Notes: generated by a model from the sequence alone, not told the origin. A stretch of 64,000 nt of DNA from Gelidibacter algens (GCF_001678675.1 NZ_LZRN01000016.1:1-64000), one strand, 5' to 3'; positions 1 to 9,547 are shown, counted from the first letter of the stretch. Made by a program: numbers and translations.

Positions 1-925
1 GGTCAAGTCTTTAAGAAGGAAAGAAATCCTATCAATTCTACAACTACTAATGCTTAAGAATTATCTGGGAAAGAAAAAATAGTGGAATTGAAGAGTTGAT
101 AAATTCATTTGTTCTGCATCTAAATGAATTAATTACACCTAATAACCTAATTTTTCAAGTTAGAGTTTCAGAACTCATCGTACTTGGATAAAATATGTAC
201 TCTTTTACCTGGTTTTGATTTCTTACTAAAACAATATAAGAACTTAGCCGATGAAGGAAGTGTTGATATAGAACTGCTTCAAATGAGCTCAAAACCTATC
301 GGATTTAGTCAAATTACAAGTCAAGCTAAAAGAAAATATATTTATTCTAATGACAATTTAATATTACAGCTCAAAAATATATTTTTTTCAGACCAAAGTC
401 ATATGTACTATAGTGAGACTTATGGAACGAAGCACCCTAACTTATTTGATTTAATAACAAAAAGAAAAAATAGTCATAGACGATTTTGAGAATTACCAAA
501 AAGATACAATTCAAAGTCTCATTAAAGATGGTTACCTAAAAATCAATAAGGAAAACATAATAGAAATAGAGAAAATCACTTTTATATATATCATCAAGGA
601 ATTACATAGAAATGAATTATTAAATTATTGGCATTACCCAAAATTTGTGAGGGATGAAATCGACTTGTTAATTCGAGATAAAAAGGTCTTAACCGAAAAC
701 ACTCTTTTTTCTAAAGAAGAAGTAAAATATTTTAATTTTCATCTTAATAAAAAGACATATACAAACGGTTACGACCTGAGGAATAAATATTTACATGGAA
801 CAAATACACAATCTGAACAAAAACATGAAAATGATTATTACTTAATACTTAAAATAATAATCCTTGCTCTATTAAAAATTGAGGATGATATTTTGATAAG
901 CACTAATCCCGTTCGTCATATATAA
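1..925 (+). pseudogene. Frameshifted gene with HEPN-like C-terminus (5' end outside window)
   Basis: No single frame is open, but coherent protein can be read by changing frame three times. Frame 2 covers about 2-78, frame 3 about 78-180, frame 1 about 181-465, and frame 2 again about 465-925. Two changes fall at runs of A (about 73-79 and 464-469). The last part has a gapless coding stretch ending at the TAA at 923-925. It contains LRNKYLHG, an R-x4-H motif with Asn after Arg, as in HEPN ribonuclease toxins and the C-terminus of DUF4209-like proteins, followed by a hydrophobic helix. The gene converges on hsdR with a 19-bp gap. What I see is the frame changes and the motif; the HEPN assignment is inference. 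The breaks could be decay or homopolymer sequencing errors. Confidence 0.55.
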
Positions 926-944
926 TATTTTCTTATACCACAAA

Positions 945-1733
945 TTACTTCCCCGCAAAAAACGCCGCCAAGTTCTCACTTTGGGCTAAAACCTTATCAG
1001 CCTCCAATTTGGCTAAATCTGGTGGATAGCCGTAACGCATCAAAATCTTTTTAACGGTAAGTCGTAATTTGGCACGGACATCATCTCGATTCTGCCAATC
1101 TACTGTTGCATTATTTCTCACGACATCAACGATGGTATGAATGAGTTCTCTCATCTTTTCATCATCGAGCATTTTTGTAGAATCATTTTGAGATAGCACG
1201 GTGTAAAACGCATATTCTTCAGGCGTCAATTTGAGTTCTTCACTCTTTTGGTCTTCCAAGCGCATTTCTTTAGCCATTTCAGAAAGCTCTGCGAGGACTT
1301 GTGCCGAATCAATTTGGTTGTTGTGGTATCTTTTAACGATGGACTCTAACATCTCTGAAAAACGCTTCCCTTGTGCTATATTCTTTACTTTACGTACTCT
1401 CACTTCATCACTCAGTAATTTTTTGAGTAATTCATAAGCAACGTTCTTTTGTTGCATATTTTTTACTTCCAATAGAAATTCATCTGAAAGTATACTAACC
1501 GATGGACTTTCTATTCCTGCGGCTTGAAATAGATCTATAATACCATCACTGCCTAACTTGTCGTCAATGATTTGTTTGACGGCAGTTTCTACTTCATAAT
1601 CTGAAATAACATTATTCCCAGAAAACTTATTGATTCTACTTTTAATCGCTTGAAAAAATGCAATGTCATCTTTAATCTGGTTTGCTTGCGGACTTGGAAC
1701 AGACATCGCATAAAGCTTAGACAATAGCGTCAC
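945..1733 (-). CDS. hsdR: Type I restriction enzyme R subunit, C-terminal part (downstream of an in-frame stop)
   Basis: This is the C-terminal helical domain of HsdR, which in complete enzymes contacts the M2S core. It lies in exactly the same reading frame as the upstream hsdR piece and is cut off from it only by a TAG at 1809-1811. Between that stop and the GTG used here as start, the frame continues with family-like sequence (RLQIILGAQNFILATPKLKD). Readthrough would therefore give one protein of 1041 residues, a normal HsdR length. The piece is probably either untranslated or made by reinitiation. The GTG start is only the first available one and has no convincing ribosome-binding site. 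The identity as an HsdR fragment is secure from position and frame. Confidence 0.75.
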   Translation of the reverse strand: MTLLSKLYAMSVPSPQANQIKDDIAFFQAIKSRINKFSGNNVISDYEVETAVKQIIDDKLGSDGIIDLFQAAGIESPSVSILSDEFLLEVKNMQQKNVAYELLKKLLSDEVRVRKVKNIAQGKRFSEMLESIVKRYHNNQIDSAQVLAELSEMAKEMRLEDQKSEELKLTPEEYAFYTVLSQNDSTKMLDDEKMRELIHTIVDVVRNNATVDWQNRDDVRAKLRLTVKKILMRYGYPPDLAKLEADKVLAQSENLAAFFAGK

Positions 1734-1808
1734 TTCTTTTAAGAAACGATCTTTCAGTTTTGGCGTTGCTAAAATAAAGTTTTGTGCACCTAAAATAATC
1801 TGTAAACG

Positions 1809-4070
1809 CTATGAGACTTCCGATGTAAAATAACTTCTGTAATCAAAACCCGAAAACATTTGCTCGACCACTTCAAACTTCTCAAGCATTCCTGCAATGG
1901 CTTCTCTAATATCCACAATTGGACTGCCTTCGCCACCGCTTTGTAAATAAACTGCCATAGCATTTCGAAGGTCTTGACCGATGCCAATATAATCCACAAT
2001 TAAACCGCCCGGCTTATCTCCGTAAACTCGGTTTACTCGGGCAATGGCTTGCATTAAATTGGCACCCTGCATTTTCTTATCGACATACAAAGTGTGTAAA
2101 CTTGGCGCATCAAAACCTGTAAGCCACATATCACGTACAATAACCAATTTTAGGGAATCATTTTTATCTTTCATTCGCAACGCCAATTCTTTGCGTTGCT
2201 TTTTGGTGGTATGATGGGGTTGAAAAATAGGAAGGTCATCAGAAGAGCTGGTCATAACAACTTTAATAGTACCTTGAGTTAAATCGTTACTATGCCATTC
2301 AGGACGCAATGCAATTATTTCATTATAAAGTAATACGCAAATTCTGCGTGTCATTCCGACGATCATTGCTTTGCCATCAAACACTTCTTGGCGGGCTTCA
2401 AAGTGAGCAACTAAATCTTTAGCAATATCTATAATGCGTTCAGGATGCCCGATTACTGCTTCAATGGTGGCAGTTCTCTTTTTTACGTATTCCAATTGTT
2501 CTTCAGAAACGTGTGCAATAGCGTTTATTTCTTCATCGATAGTTGCAGCAGTTTTTTCATCCAGCTTGATTTTTACCAAACGTGATTCATAACTAATTGG
2601 CACGGTTGCACCATCATCTACTGCTTGTTTAATATCGTAAACATCTATATACTCGCCAAAAACGGCAGGTGTGGACTTGTCTTCTTTTTCTATGGGCGTT
2701 CCTGTAAAACCAATGTACGAGGCATTGGGTAGCGCATCTCTTAAATACTTGGCATTACCATACCGAATTTCACTGCCTTCATCGGTTTCAACTTCACGCG
2801 CTTTAAAACCGTATTGACTACGGTGTGCTTCATCGGCAACCACTACAATATTGGTGCGCTCAGATAGGGTATCAAAAACATTGCCTTCTTCTGGCGAGAA
2901 CTTTTGAATGGTGGTAAAAATAACGCCACCGCCACTAACGTTTAATAGTTCTTTAATGTGTTCTCTGTTTTGCGCTTGCACCGGGCTTTGGCGTAATAAT
3001 TCTTTACAGTTTCCAAAAGTGGAAAAGAGCTGATCGTCTAAATCGTTTCTATCGGTAAGTATGACGATGGTTGGATTTCCCATTGCGGGATGCGTTACTA
3101 TTTGACCGCTATAAAACACCATCGACAGCGATTTTCCTGAACCTTGTGTATGCCAAACTACCCCAATTTTACGATCGCCATCTTCAGCGTGTGTCGCTCT
3201 TATGGTTTGGGTTACTGCTTTTTGAACGGCATAATATTGATGATAGGCGGCTACTTTTTTAATTTTGACTTGAAATATCAAGCCTGTGCTTTTATCCTTT
3301 TTTTCTTCTTGCTCAAAAACGGTACAATAGCGAATAAGTTCCACCAAGGTTTTTTTATTGAGCATATGCTCTGTAAGAATTTGTAGTTCTGTTCTAGGAT
3401 CATTAGGATTTGGAATAGGGGTTTTCCAACTCAAAAACCTTGAAAAAGGTGCGGATAAGCTTGATGTTTTAGCTTCAATACCATCACTAATAATGCAAAT
3501 GCTGTTGAAATAAAAAATACTAGGGACAGCGGTCTTGTAATTCTGTATTTGTTGATGGGCTCTTAGCAGGGTCGCCTTCTTATCTGTTGCATTTTTAAGT
3601 TCTGCAAAAACTAAGGGTAAACCGTTGACGAAAATGACCACGTCAAAACGCTTTTCATTATTGTTTTCTTTAACAACCAATTGATTGACTGCCCAAAAAC
3701 TATTGTTTTCTGGCTGAACCACATCTAATAATTTGATATTAATCCCGCGTGTTCTGCCATCTTTATGATATTCTACCGTAACGCCATTTGTTAGATAGGT
3801 ATGAAAACGCTCGTTGTTTTCCATAAGATCTAAAGTGCCTAAGTTTTTCACTTTTTGGAAGGCTTCATTTCTCGCCATTTGTGAAACGTCTGGGTTTAGT
3901 TTTTGGATAGCAGCTTTTAATTGTTGCTCTAATAAAACTGACTCAAAACTCTCGCGTTGCGGATTCTTGCTGTAAGGTGCGATATCTGGTCCGTAATGAT
4001 AAGTGTAGCCTTGCTCAATAAGTTGTGCTATAAACGCTTGCTCAATGCTGTCTTCAGTAATTTTAGTCAT
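1809..4070 (-). CDS. hsdR: Type I restriction enzyme R subunit, truncated by amber codon
   Basis: This is the ATP-dependent translocase and endonuclease subunit of a type I restriction-modification complex. The N-terminal nuclease core is visible near residues 140-160 (FDVVIF then AELK, a PD-(D/E)xK arrangement). The helicase motor follows: Walker A HTQGSGKS near residue 310, DEAH box ADEAHRSQYG near 420, GFTGTP near 460 and QAIARVNRVYG near 690. The protein stops at TAG 1809-1811, directly before the conserved C-terminal domain that continues in frame. At 753 residues it keeps nuclease and motor but lacks the assembly domain, so activity as part of a complex is doubtful. It starts 15 bases after hsdS, implying one transcript hsdS-hsdR. 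No hsdM lies in the window. Confidence 0.9.
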   Translation of the reverse strand: MTKITEDSIEQAFIAQLIEQGYTYHYGPDIAPYSKNPQRESFESVLLEQQLKAAIQKLNPDVSQMARNEAFQKVKNLGTLDLMENNERFHTYLTNGVTVEYHKDGRTRGINIKLLDVVQPENNSFWAVNQLVVKENNNEKRFDVVIFVNGLPLVFAELKNATDKKATLLRAHQQIQNYKTAVPSIFYFNSICIISDGIEAKTSSLSAPFSRFLSWKTPIPNPNDPRTELQILTEHMLNKKTLVELIRYCTVFEQEEKKDKSTGLIFQVKIKKVAAYHQYYAVQKAVTQTIRATHAEDGDRKIGVVWHTQGSGKSLSMVFYSGQIVTHPAMGNPTIVILTDRNDLDDQLFSTFGNCKELLRQSPVQAQNREHIKELLNVSGGGVIFTTIQKFSPEEGNVFDTLSERTNIVVVADEAHRSQYGFKAREVETDEGSEIRYGNAKYLRDALPNASYIGFTGTPIEKEDKSTPAVFGEYIDVYDIKQAVDDGATVPISYESRLVKIKLDEKTAATIDEEINAIAHVSEEQLEYVKKRTATIEAVIGHPERIIDIAKDLVAHFEARQEVFDGKAMIVGMTRRICVLLYNEIIALRPEWHSNDLTQGTIKVVMTSSSDDLPIFQPHHTTKKQRKELALRMKDKNDSLKLVIVRDMWLTGFDAPSLHTLYVDKKMQGANLMQAIARVNRVYGDKPGGLIVDYIGIGQDLRNAMAVYLQSGGEGSPIVDIREAIAGMLEKFEVVEQMFSGFDYRSYFTSEVS

Positions 4071-4085
4071 TTTTGGTCACGCTTT

Positions 4086-5366
4086 TTATTTCTCTGCTAA
4101 TTGAATTGTTTCAATATTTTTAACCCGCAATTGCCCGCTCATTAATTTTGGTAATAAGGTGTCTCTGGTTTCAGATAAGTTTTTAATTGCTTCTTTATTT
4201 AAGGAAATTTTTTTTGTTGTTGAATTGGCTATTATTGAAAATTCATTAACTTTTTTGAAATCTATAGGTAGTGGTAATTCATAATCTGGTATAGCCTTTT
4301 TAGATAAATGTAAAACAGTAGTTCCATTTGAATATCCTACACAGTGGCCTTTGAACTTCCTGTCTTTCATTAAGTAATATAGAAACGATGTTGAAATATC
4401 TTTATGATTTGGTATAACTTTTACCAAGTCCATAGTAATAAACATTCTATTAAAACCACCGTTATCAAAAATAAATGCAGGATTTCCAAGAACTTCTGCA
4501 TCTTGTGTTAAATCAGTGTGAGCGACTACTAAATCGCCAATTACAACTTCTTGAGTAACTTTAGGATTTCCTTTAAATGGTTTAAATCCTCTTGTTTGAA
4601 AACCACCACTTCTATCAAAGCTTTTTAACGTTACCAACGCTTCGTCGCTTTCATCTACCAATTCTTTCCCTTTATAAGAGTAACCATTGATAGATTTTAC
4701 TAACTCACTTAATTTAAAAGTTTTCCAACCCTCAGGCAATTCATCTCCAATTTGATACTTCCCAAACCATTCTTTGAAAATAGTTTGTGCGGTTTGTTCT
4801 AAGGTTTCGTTTTGAGCGCGTAGGTTTTCTATTTTGTCATCAAAAGCAGTTAAGACTTTGGCAATGGCTTTTTGTTCTGTGAGCTGTGGAAACTTGATAG
4901 GGATACTTTTCAGAATACCCGTGTTTATTGAAGGCATTGTAGCACCAACTGAAATTTTAAAAATGAAACTTCTAAATCTGGGTTGTCTAAAAAAATAACT
5001 CAAATATTTTGAGTCTACTTTTTTTGTTGGTCTAACGGATAACATTCTCGAAGAAAACATCCATCCATCTTGATTTTTAGAAACGTATGCACTTAGATCA
5101 ACTGAACCAACACGAGTAAAAACGATATCTCCTTCTTTTAATAAATATTTTGACAACCTGTCTCTATCTTCAATAGTAACACTTGGATAATCAAAATCTT
5201 TAATTTTGAAATCTTCAATATGTTCAACTGTAATTACAGGTGTACCTCCTGTTATATATTGCTCATTTTTCAATTGACTACCAAATGGTCCTGTCTGAAC
5301 CTTAGAAACCTCGCCTAAAGTAGTTTTAGTCCAATTTTCAAATAAATCGTTTTCTTCTTGACTCAT
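4086..5366 (-). CDS. hsdS: Type I restriction-modification specificity subunit S
   Basis: This is the DNA-recognition subunit that sets the bipartite target of a type I methylase/restriction complex. The architecture is typical. The first target-recognition domain covers about residues 10-165 (opening WTKTTLGEVSKVQTGPFGSQ). A central conserved helix covers about 170-205 (AKVLTAFDDKIENL, then FKEWF). The second recognition domain covers about 215-375 (opening GWKTFKLSELVKSINGYSYKG), and a second helix follows with TRDTLLPKLMSGQL near 405. At 426 residues it is full length. It precedes hsdR by 15 bases. The expected upstream partner hsdM is missing: upstream there are only hairpins and then an unrelated gene. 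The S subunit looks intact while its partners are missing or interrupted. Confidence 0.93.
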   Translation of the reverse strand: MSQEENDLFENWTKTTLGEVSKVQTGPFGSQLKNEQYITGGTPVITVEHIEDFKIKDFDYPSVTIEDRDRLSKYLLKEGDIVFTRVGSVDLSAYVSKNQDGWMFSSRMLSVRPTKKVDSKYLSYFFRQPRFRSFIFKISVGATMPSINTGILKSIPIKFPQLTEQKAIAKVLTAFDDKIENLRAQNETLEQTAQTIFKEWFGKYQIGDELPEGWKTFKLSELVKSINGYSYKGKELVDESDEALVTLKSFDRSGGFQTRGFKPFKGNPKVTQEVVIGDLVVAHTDLTQDAEVLGNPAFIFDNGGFNRMFITMDLVKVIPNHKDISTSFLYYLMKDRKFKGHCVGYSNGTTVLHLSKKAIPDYELPLPIDFKKVNEFSIIANSTTKKISLNKEAIKNLSETRDTLLPKLMSGQLRVKNIETIQLAEK

Positions 5367-5397
5367 AATGCAAATCCAATATTGGTCACGAATAAAT

Positions 5398-5455
5398 AAA
5401 AATGCTTCACGTCAAATCAAGCTCGCTTGAATTTGAAAGTGAAGCATTTTTATTT
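5398..5455. terminator. Long imperfect hairpin upstream of hsdS
   Basis: Outer arms AAAAATGCTTCAC and GTGAAGCATTTTT are complementary. A second inner pairing (TCAAAT/ATTTGA around CAAGCTCGCTTG) extends the stem. It has T-rich flanks on both strands, so it could stop transcription in either direction. It separates the restriction genes from the secreted-protein gene. The rest of the 5367-5708 gap, apart from the palindrome at 5649-5674, shows nothing I recognise, and in particular no remnant of hsdM. Confidence 0.6.
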
Positions 5456-5648
5456 TCATCCCGAAGCGCCGGGAGAAACGCTTTGAGGTCTACAATCCCT
5501 TTCGCTAAAATCACTTCGTTGTTTTATTTGATTAAAGTCTTTACAATCGGATAGAGACGAGACAATCTTTACCTAGCTCTCACGTTGTTCATTCCCTTTT
5601 AAGGAATTAGACCAACTTCCCGCTAATTGAAAACAGTTATAACTAAAA

Positions 5649-5674
5649 TGGCCAATACAAATTTGTATTGGCCA
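5649..5674 (-). terminator. Perfect 26-bp palindrome after the DUF4397 gene
   Basis: TGGCCAATACAAA is followed immediately by its reverse complement, forming a perfect palindrome 35 bases past the stop codon of the gene at 5709-7403. It is a likely rho-independent terminator, although the downstream T run on the minus strand is weak. Confidence 0.6.
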
Positions 5675-5708
5675 TCTCTATATGCACTGAAATTTAGTAG
5701 CACTACTG

Positions 5709-7403
5709 CTATTTTTTAATAAACTTTCTAACGCTTGAGTTATTTTGATCGTCGGTGATGATCAAGTGATAGATACCATTTGCTAATTGTGACACATCCA
5801 AACTGTTTGAATCAGACAGTTTATAACTGTTTGTATTCAATTTTCTACCTTGGATATCAATAATATCTAACCTGACATTTTCCAAATTTAAACCTGCAAT
5901 ATTTAGGTTCTGGGATACAGGGTTAGGGTATAGCTTAAAGGTGTTCAGATCAGATTCATTAACAGATAAAGGCACCATAGGTAGGGCAATCAAGTTACCT
6001 CCAGCTGGGAGTGCTACCCAGATTCCGAAAGCAGGACCGTTACTGTTTTTTGACGGATCGAGAAACCCTGAGGCTAATGCTGTTACCGCAGCACCTTGTA
6101 AATTTAAAGTAGCTAAAGGCATTTCATAGGTTGCTACCACGACTGCTCCTGAAGCATCCTTAACCTCAATAACATAATCATCTGTTGCTAATTCAAGATA
6201 ACCCTGAAACTCACCGTAGCTAATGTCATCAACTAGAGTTCCTTCGCCAACACCTGTTTCAACAATGTCAACCGTTGGGGCGTCAGTACCGCCATGGTGT
6301 ACCAAAATATCGGTATTGCTGCCGGTTGTTGCGGTTTCTCTTCCCATAGCATACACATTCAATCCGAAAGGTTGATTAGGTTCATAACCTGATGGGCTTA
6401 CAATACCATCAGCGACCACAATATAAGTTTCGTCAGCGGTAAGTGTCACAGGAAAGGCCGCAATGGCATCAGCAACTGAAGTGCTGTTTGCAGGAGCGAC
6501 GGCAATGTTGATTTGTGTATCCGCAGGCAAATTTAAAAATGGAGTTGCGGTTCTAAACGTAAAGTCATCGATGGCAAGTTCGCCATTGACATAAACATCC
6601 ACTTCAGCAGCGGCTGCATCTGGTGAATTGTGGACAACTTGCACACGCGCTATTTTACTTGTAGGTAATGGAATTAAGGCTCCACCAGAAGCTTTAGCAA
6701 CCCAAATTCCAAAAGCTGGTCCATTACTGTTATTTGACGGGTCCAAAAATCCTGAAGCTACAGCAGTCACTGCGGCTCCATTGAGATTAAGAGCGGCCAA
6801 TGGCAAATCATACGACCGTACTGTAGTCTCTCCAGAGGCATCACGTACTTCAATTTTGTAATTGGCTGTTGGGAGTATAATATAATTTTTGAATTCCCCG
6901 TAACTGATATTGTCCACAAGCGTTGTTGGCCCATCGGTGCTCACTCTCACAACATCTACCGTTGGTGCATCGGTGCTGCCGTGATGAACTAAAATGTCTG
7001 TATTTGGGCTTACTGTAGCGACAACTCTTCCAAAAGGATAAACATTTAAAATGAAAGGTTTTGCGGGTGCATACCCGGTTGTACTTAAGATACCGTCTGC
7101 AATAATAACATACGTTTTACTAGGTTCGAAGGTAAAATCCTGTTCATAAACAAATGCTGCTGAAGACGTGCTGTTTGCGGGAGTAATTTTTATGTTTAAT
7201 GGTGTACCCGAAGGTAGGTTTAAGAATGCTGTTGCATTCCTGAATTTGAAATTAGCAATGACTATGGCATCATTCAAATAGACGTCCACATTTTCAAGAG
7301 CCGCATCGGGAGAGTTGTGAATTACCTGAACCCTTGCGGTTTGGGATTGGGTCACTTGAAAAAAGCCAAGTGTTAAAGTAAAAATGAGTAATAGTTTTTT
7401 CAT
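5709..7403 (-). CDS. DUF4397-repeat protein with type IX secretion sorting tail
   Basis: This 564-residue protein is predicted to be surface-attached or secreted. A signal peptide covers residues 1-20 (MKKLLLIFTLTLGFFQVTQS). Two tandem copies of a roughly 225-residue DUF4397 module follow, opening ARVQVIHNSPDAA near residue 23 and ARVQVVHNSPDAA near 252. Each has the NTDILVHHGSTDAPTVD or NTDILVHHGGTDAPTVD core and ends in a GPAFGIWVA block. The last ~80 residues are a Por/type IX sorting domain: FKLYPNPV, then LDIIDIQGRKL, then LANGIYHLIITD and a final KFIKK. The signal peptide would take it through Sec and the tail through the outer membrane. The DUF4397 function is unknown; an adhesive, Ig-like role is only a guess. 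It appears monocistronic. Confidence 0.93.
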   Translation of the reverse strand: MKKLLLIFTLTLGFFQVTQSQTARVQVIHNSPDAALENVDVYLNDAIVIANFKFRNATAFLNLPSGTPLNIKITPANSTSSAAFVYEQDFTFEPSKTYVIIADGILSTTGYAPAKPFILNVYPFGRVVATVSPNTDILVHHGSTDAPTVDVVRVSTDGPTTLVDNISYGEFKNYIILPTANYKIEVRDASGETTVRSYDLPLAALNLNGAAVTAVASGFLDPSNNSNGPAFGIWVAKASGGALIPLPTSKIARVQVVHNSPDAAAAEVDVYVNGELAIDDFTFRTATPFLNLPADTQINIAVAPANSTSVADAIAAFPVTLTADETYIVVADGIVSPSGYEPNQPFGLNVYAMGRETATTGSNTDILVHHGGTDAPTVDIVETGVGEGTLVDDISYGEFQGYLELATDDYVIEVKDASGAVVVATYEMPLATLNLQGAAVTALASGFLDPSKNSNGPAFGIWVALPAGGNLIALPMVPLSVNESDLNTFKLYPNPVSQNLNIAGLNLENVRLDIIDIQGRKLNTNSYKLSDSNSLDVSQLANGIYHLIITDDQNNSSVRKFIKK

Positions 7404-7871
7404 AGTTTCACAGGTTTTATTTAAATAGAAATTGTAAAGCTAATCATAATAGACTATACTTATAAAAATAAGCGATAACTACTAAAATTAAGCGTTGTAG
7501 TGTTCAATTACAATAATGTATCGGATTTAATAAACAAGTTGTAGTCTTGAGAATTCATTCAAATTAGTGCGGTCCTAAGATATAGTCGACGCAATTTTTA
7601 TATGAATGAGGCGGTGATTAGGATTTTTTGCAGCTCGTCTCTGGCATAGGGGGCAATGGTTTGAAAGGAGATGAGCTTAAGGTAAGTAAAACTTTTATCG
7701 GTGAAGTGAGCACGGAAGCTACTATGACAGACTTTTAAGAAGGAGCTATTATAATTACTTATAACCACTAGTTTGCAATAAAGATCGCAAGAATTTGAGG
7801 TGCAATCACCCCTAAAATTGTAAAAAATAAACGTTGCGTTGACTTTAGACGTGCAGGTTTGTGGAAGATAA
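7404..7871. other. Non-coding gap upstream of the DUF4397 gene
   Basis: This 468-bp stretch should hold the promoter of the gene at 5709-7403. I found no clear TAnnTTTG box in it. Open frames on the minus strand run into the next gene in a different frame and have no recognisable protein character. Confidence 0.4.
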
Positions 7872-8432
7872 TTACAATCTGAAGACTGCTTGTACAAAAT
7901 GTTGCCAGTGATTGTTGTCGAATTCGCGATTTTTCGCATTGACCGCAAATTTTGCTGTGGTCTGAAGCCGTACCCCAAAATACTCGCTGAACCAATATGC
8001 AGCACCTACTGATATGTTGCCCGAGGTGTTCAATTCATCAATGGTAAATAGGCCAACCCCTGCACCAACATACACATCCAACCAATCCTCCTCCGGAAAG
8101 ATATAATCCGTAAAATACCATTTAAAATTGGTGTTTGTAGAGAAATAAGTCAAGGTTTTGTCTGGCGTGCCGTTGTCAATAGCGACACCTTTTTTAAAAC
8201 CGTTGAAACTCAAATCCTGTTCAATAGCGAATTCTCTGGACCATTTGTTTTCAAAGGCTACAGCGAATGGTGTTCTGAATGCGAAATCTCCTAAATTCTC
8301 CACAGGATTTCTTGTTCCCAAATTTCCAACAGCATTAAATCCTGCACTAAAATACCAACCTGTGTCAAATCTTTGCGCTTGGGAACTCCATGCCATAAGG
8401 CCGATAAACAAACAAATAACCAATTTTTTCAT
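7872..8432 (-). CDS. Small outer-membrane beta-barrel protein
   Basis: This 186-residue protein has a signal peptide (MKKLVICLFIGLMAWSSQA, residues 1-19) and an alternating amphipathic pattern of short strands rich in aromatic residues (FDTGWYFSAGFNAVGN, FKWYFTD, DVYVGAGVGLF, ISVGAAYWF, VRLQTTAKF). It ends in FRL, an aromatic-type terminus of a barrel. The size fits an eight-stranded OmpA-like or porin-like barrel with no peptidoglycan-binding domain. Such proteins are common in Flavobacteriaceae and their function is generally unknown. It lies 71 bases downstream of the nucleotidyltransferase gene on the same strand. It may share the transcript, but nothing ties its role to that cluster. Confidence 0.8.
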   Translation of the reverse strand: MKKLVICLFIGLMAWSSQAQRFDTGWYFSAGFNAVGNLGTRNPVENLGDFAFRTPFAVAFENKWSREFAIEQDLSFNGFKKGVAIDNGTPDKTLTYFSTNTNFKWYFTDYIFPEEDWLDVYVGAGVGLFTIDELNTSGNISVGAAYWFSEYFGVRLQTTAKFAVNAKNREFDNNHWQHFVQAVFRL

Positions 8433-8503
8433 AAGAGAACTTTGCTCAAAAATAACTTATTACATCAAGATTACAAAACATCGCCATCAAGTTTTTGGAT
8501 AAT

Positions 8504-9547
8504 TTACTTTTTTTGAGGATTAAGCTTATTTCTTAGCACGTGCATACGATAACTTTTGTTGCCAACTAATAAGTTAAGTCGTTCTCCTACAGCATCTAGT
8601 AAGTATAACGTTTTTTGACAATAGTGGCCCATTTTGGGATGTGTCAATTTATACCTATAATACGATTTTATAAATTTGGAATAGCCATTGGTTTGAAAGG
8701 GCTTAAGTTCAGGAAAATAGAGGCTTGAGAGTTCTAAAAAGCACTGCGCATGTTTCTGAGATGATAAAACATGGAGCAGTTCTTTGTTCTGATGAAGTTC
8801 CAAAGCCAAACAATCATAGACGCTCTTAAACTTAATGTATCCAAAAAGATGCGCTTTATCATTGATCTGCGATGTGAAAATGGCAATGCGAATAGCATCT
8901 TCAATAGATGGAACGAAGATGCCTTCTATATGCTGCTTTTTTTGAAGTACGGAGGTAGTGTCAATGAGCAATCTATACTTATGGACTAAAGTTTCATGGT
9001 GCAATTCAACGGCACCCATTTTTTTAGGATGGATTTGCCGTGAGAGATGACGGTAATTTTTCTGTATATAATTAAAGGCCACTGTTTGGGTGTAACCATT
9101 CACTTCAAGAAGGGTAAAGGCCTGTTGCACTTGGTTTGGTGCTACTAAAATATCAATGTCGCCAATCATCCGTTCGGCACGATCCTTAAAAGTATGGCCC
9201 GCAATAAGCGCCAACCCTTTTATAAAAACATGGTCGATTTGTGATTTGTGAAACAGTTCTGAAATGGCGTGAGCTTCGGTGATTAAAACCTCATTTCTGT
9301 TGCGGTTGATGGCTGTTAATTCTTCCAAATACAATTCTAGATCTTTCGGAATATAGGACAGCAACCCTTTTGCCCTGAGTTGGCAATACAGCGCTGGAAG
9401 CATCAAATGCTGACTGGCGATGGTGACCACTGCATCCCAATTGGTCTCAGTAGTATTAAAAAGGGACATAAGAGCGACACCATTAGTCTCAAAACTTAAG
9501 ATGTCAGCCATAAGCTGTAATGTGGAATGCGCGGAAGTCTTGGTCAA
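8504..9547 (-). CDS. NTP_transf_5-type nucleotidyltransferase
   Basis: This 347-residue protein belongs to the uncharacterised nucleotidyltransferase family often found beside RiPP or PEP-CTERM-type clusters. The catalytic core is near residues 110-145: FIKGLALIAGHTFKDRAERMIGDIDILV shows the metal-binding IGDIDIL acidic pair after the KG turn. The rest is helical with no further motif I can name. It is the last gene of the minus-strand series peptide, kinase, nucleotidyltransferase, starting 53 bases after the kinase stop. The same kinase and nucleotidyltransferase types accompany some lasso-peptide clusters, for example those with a peptide kinase. That is the basis for suggesting it modifies a peptide or carrier here; the substrate is unknown. 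Confidence 0.82.
   Translation of the reverse strand: MTKTSAHSTLQLMADILSFETNGVALMSLFNTTETNWDAVVTIASQHLMLPALYCQLRAKGLLSYIPKDLELYLEELTAINRNRNEVLITEAHAISELFHKSQIDHVFIKGLALIAGHTFKDRAERMIGDIDILVAPNQVQQAFTLLEVNGYTQTVAFNYIQKNYRHLSRQIHPKKMGAVELHHETLVHKYRLLIDTTSVLQKKQHIEGIFVPSIEDAIRIAIFTSQINDKAHLFGYIKFKSVYDCLALELHQNKELLHVLSSQKHAQCFLELSSLYFPELKPFQTNGYSKFIKSYYRYKLTHPKMGHYCQKTLYLLDAVGERLNLLVGNKSYRMHVLRNKLNPQKK

Noticed and set aside
7598-8005. 135-codon minus-strand frame upstream of the DUF4397 gene
   Set aside because: It overlaps the beta-barrel gene in another frame and has no coherent domain. A faint resemblance to a DNA-binding domain was too weak to keep.
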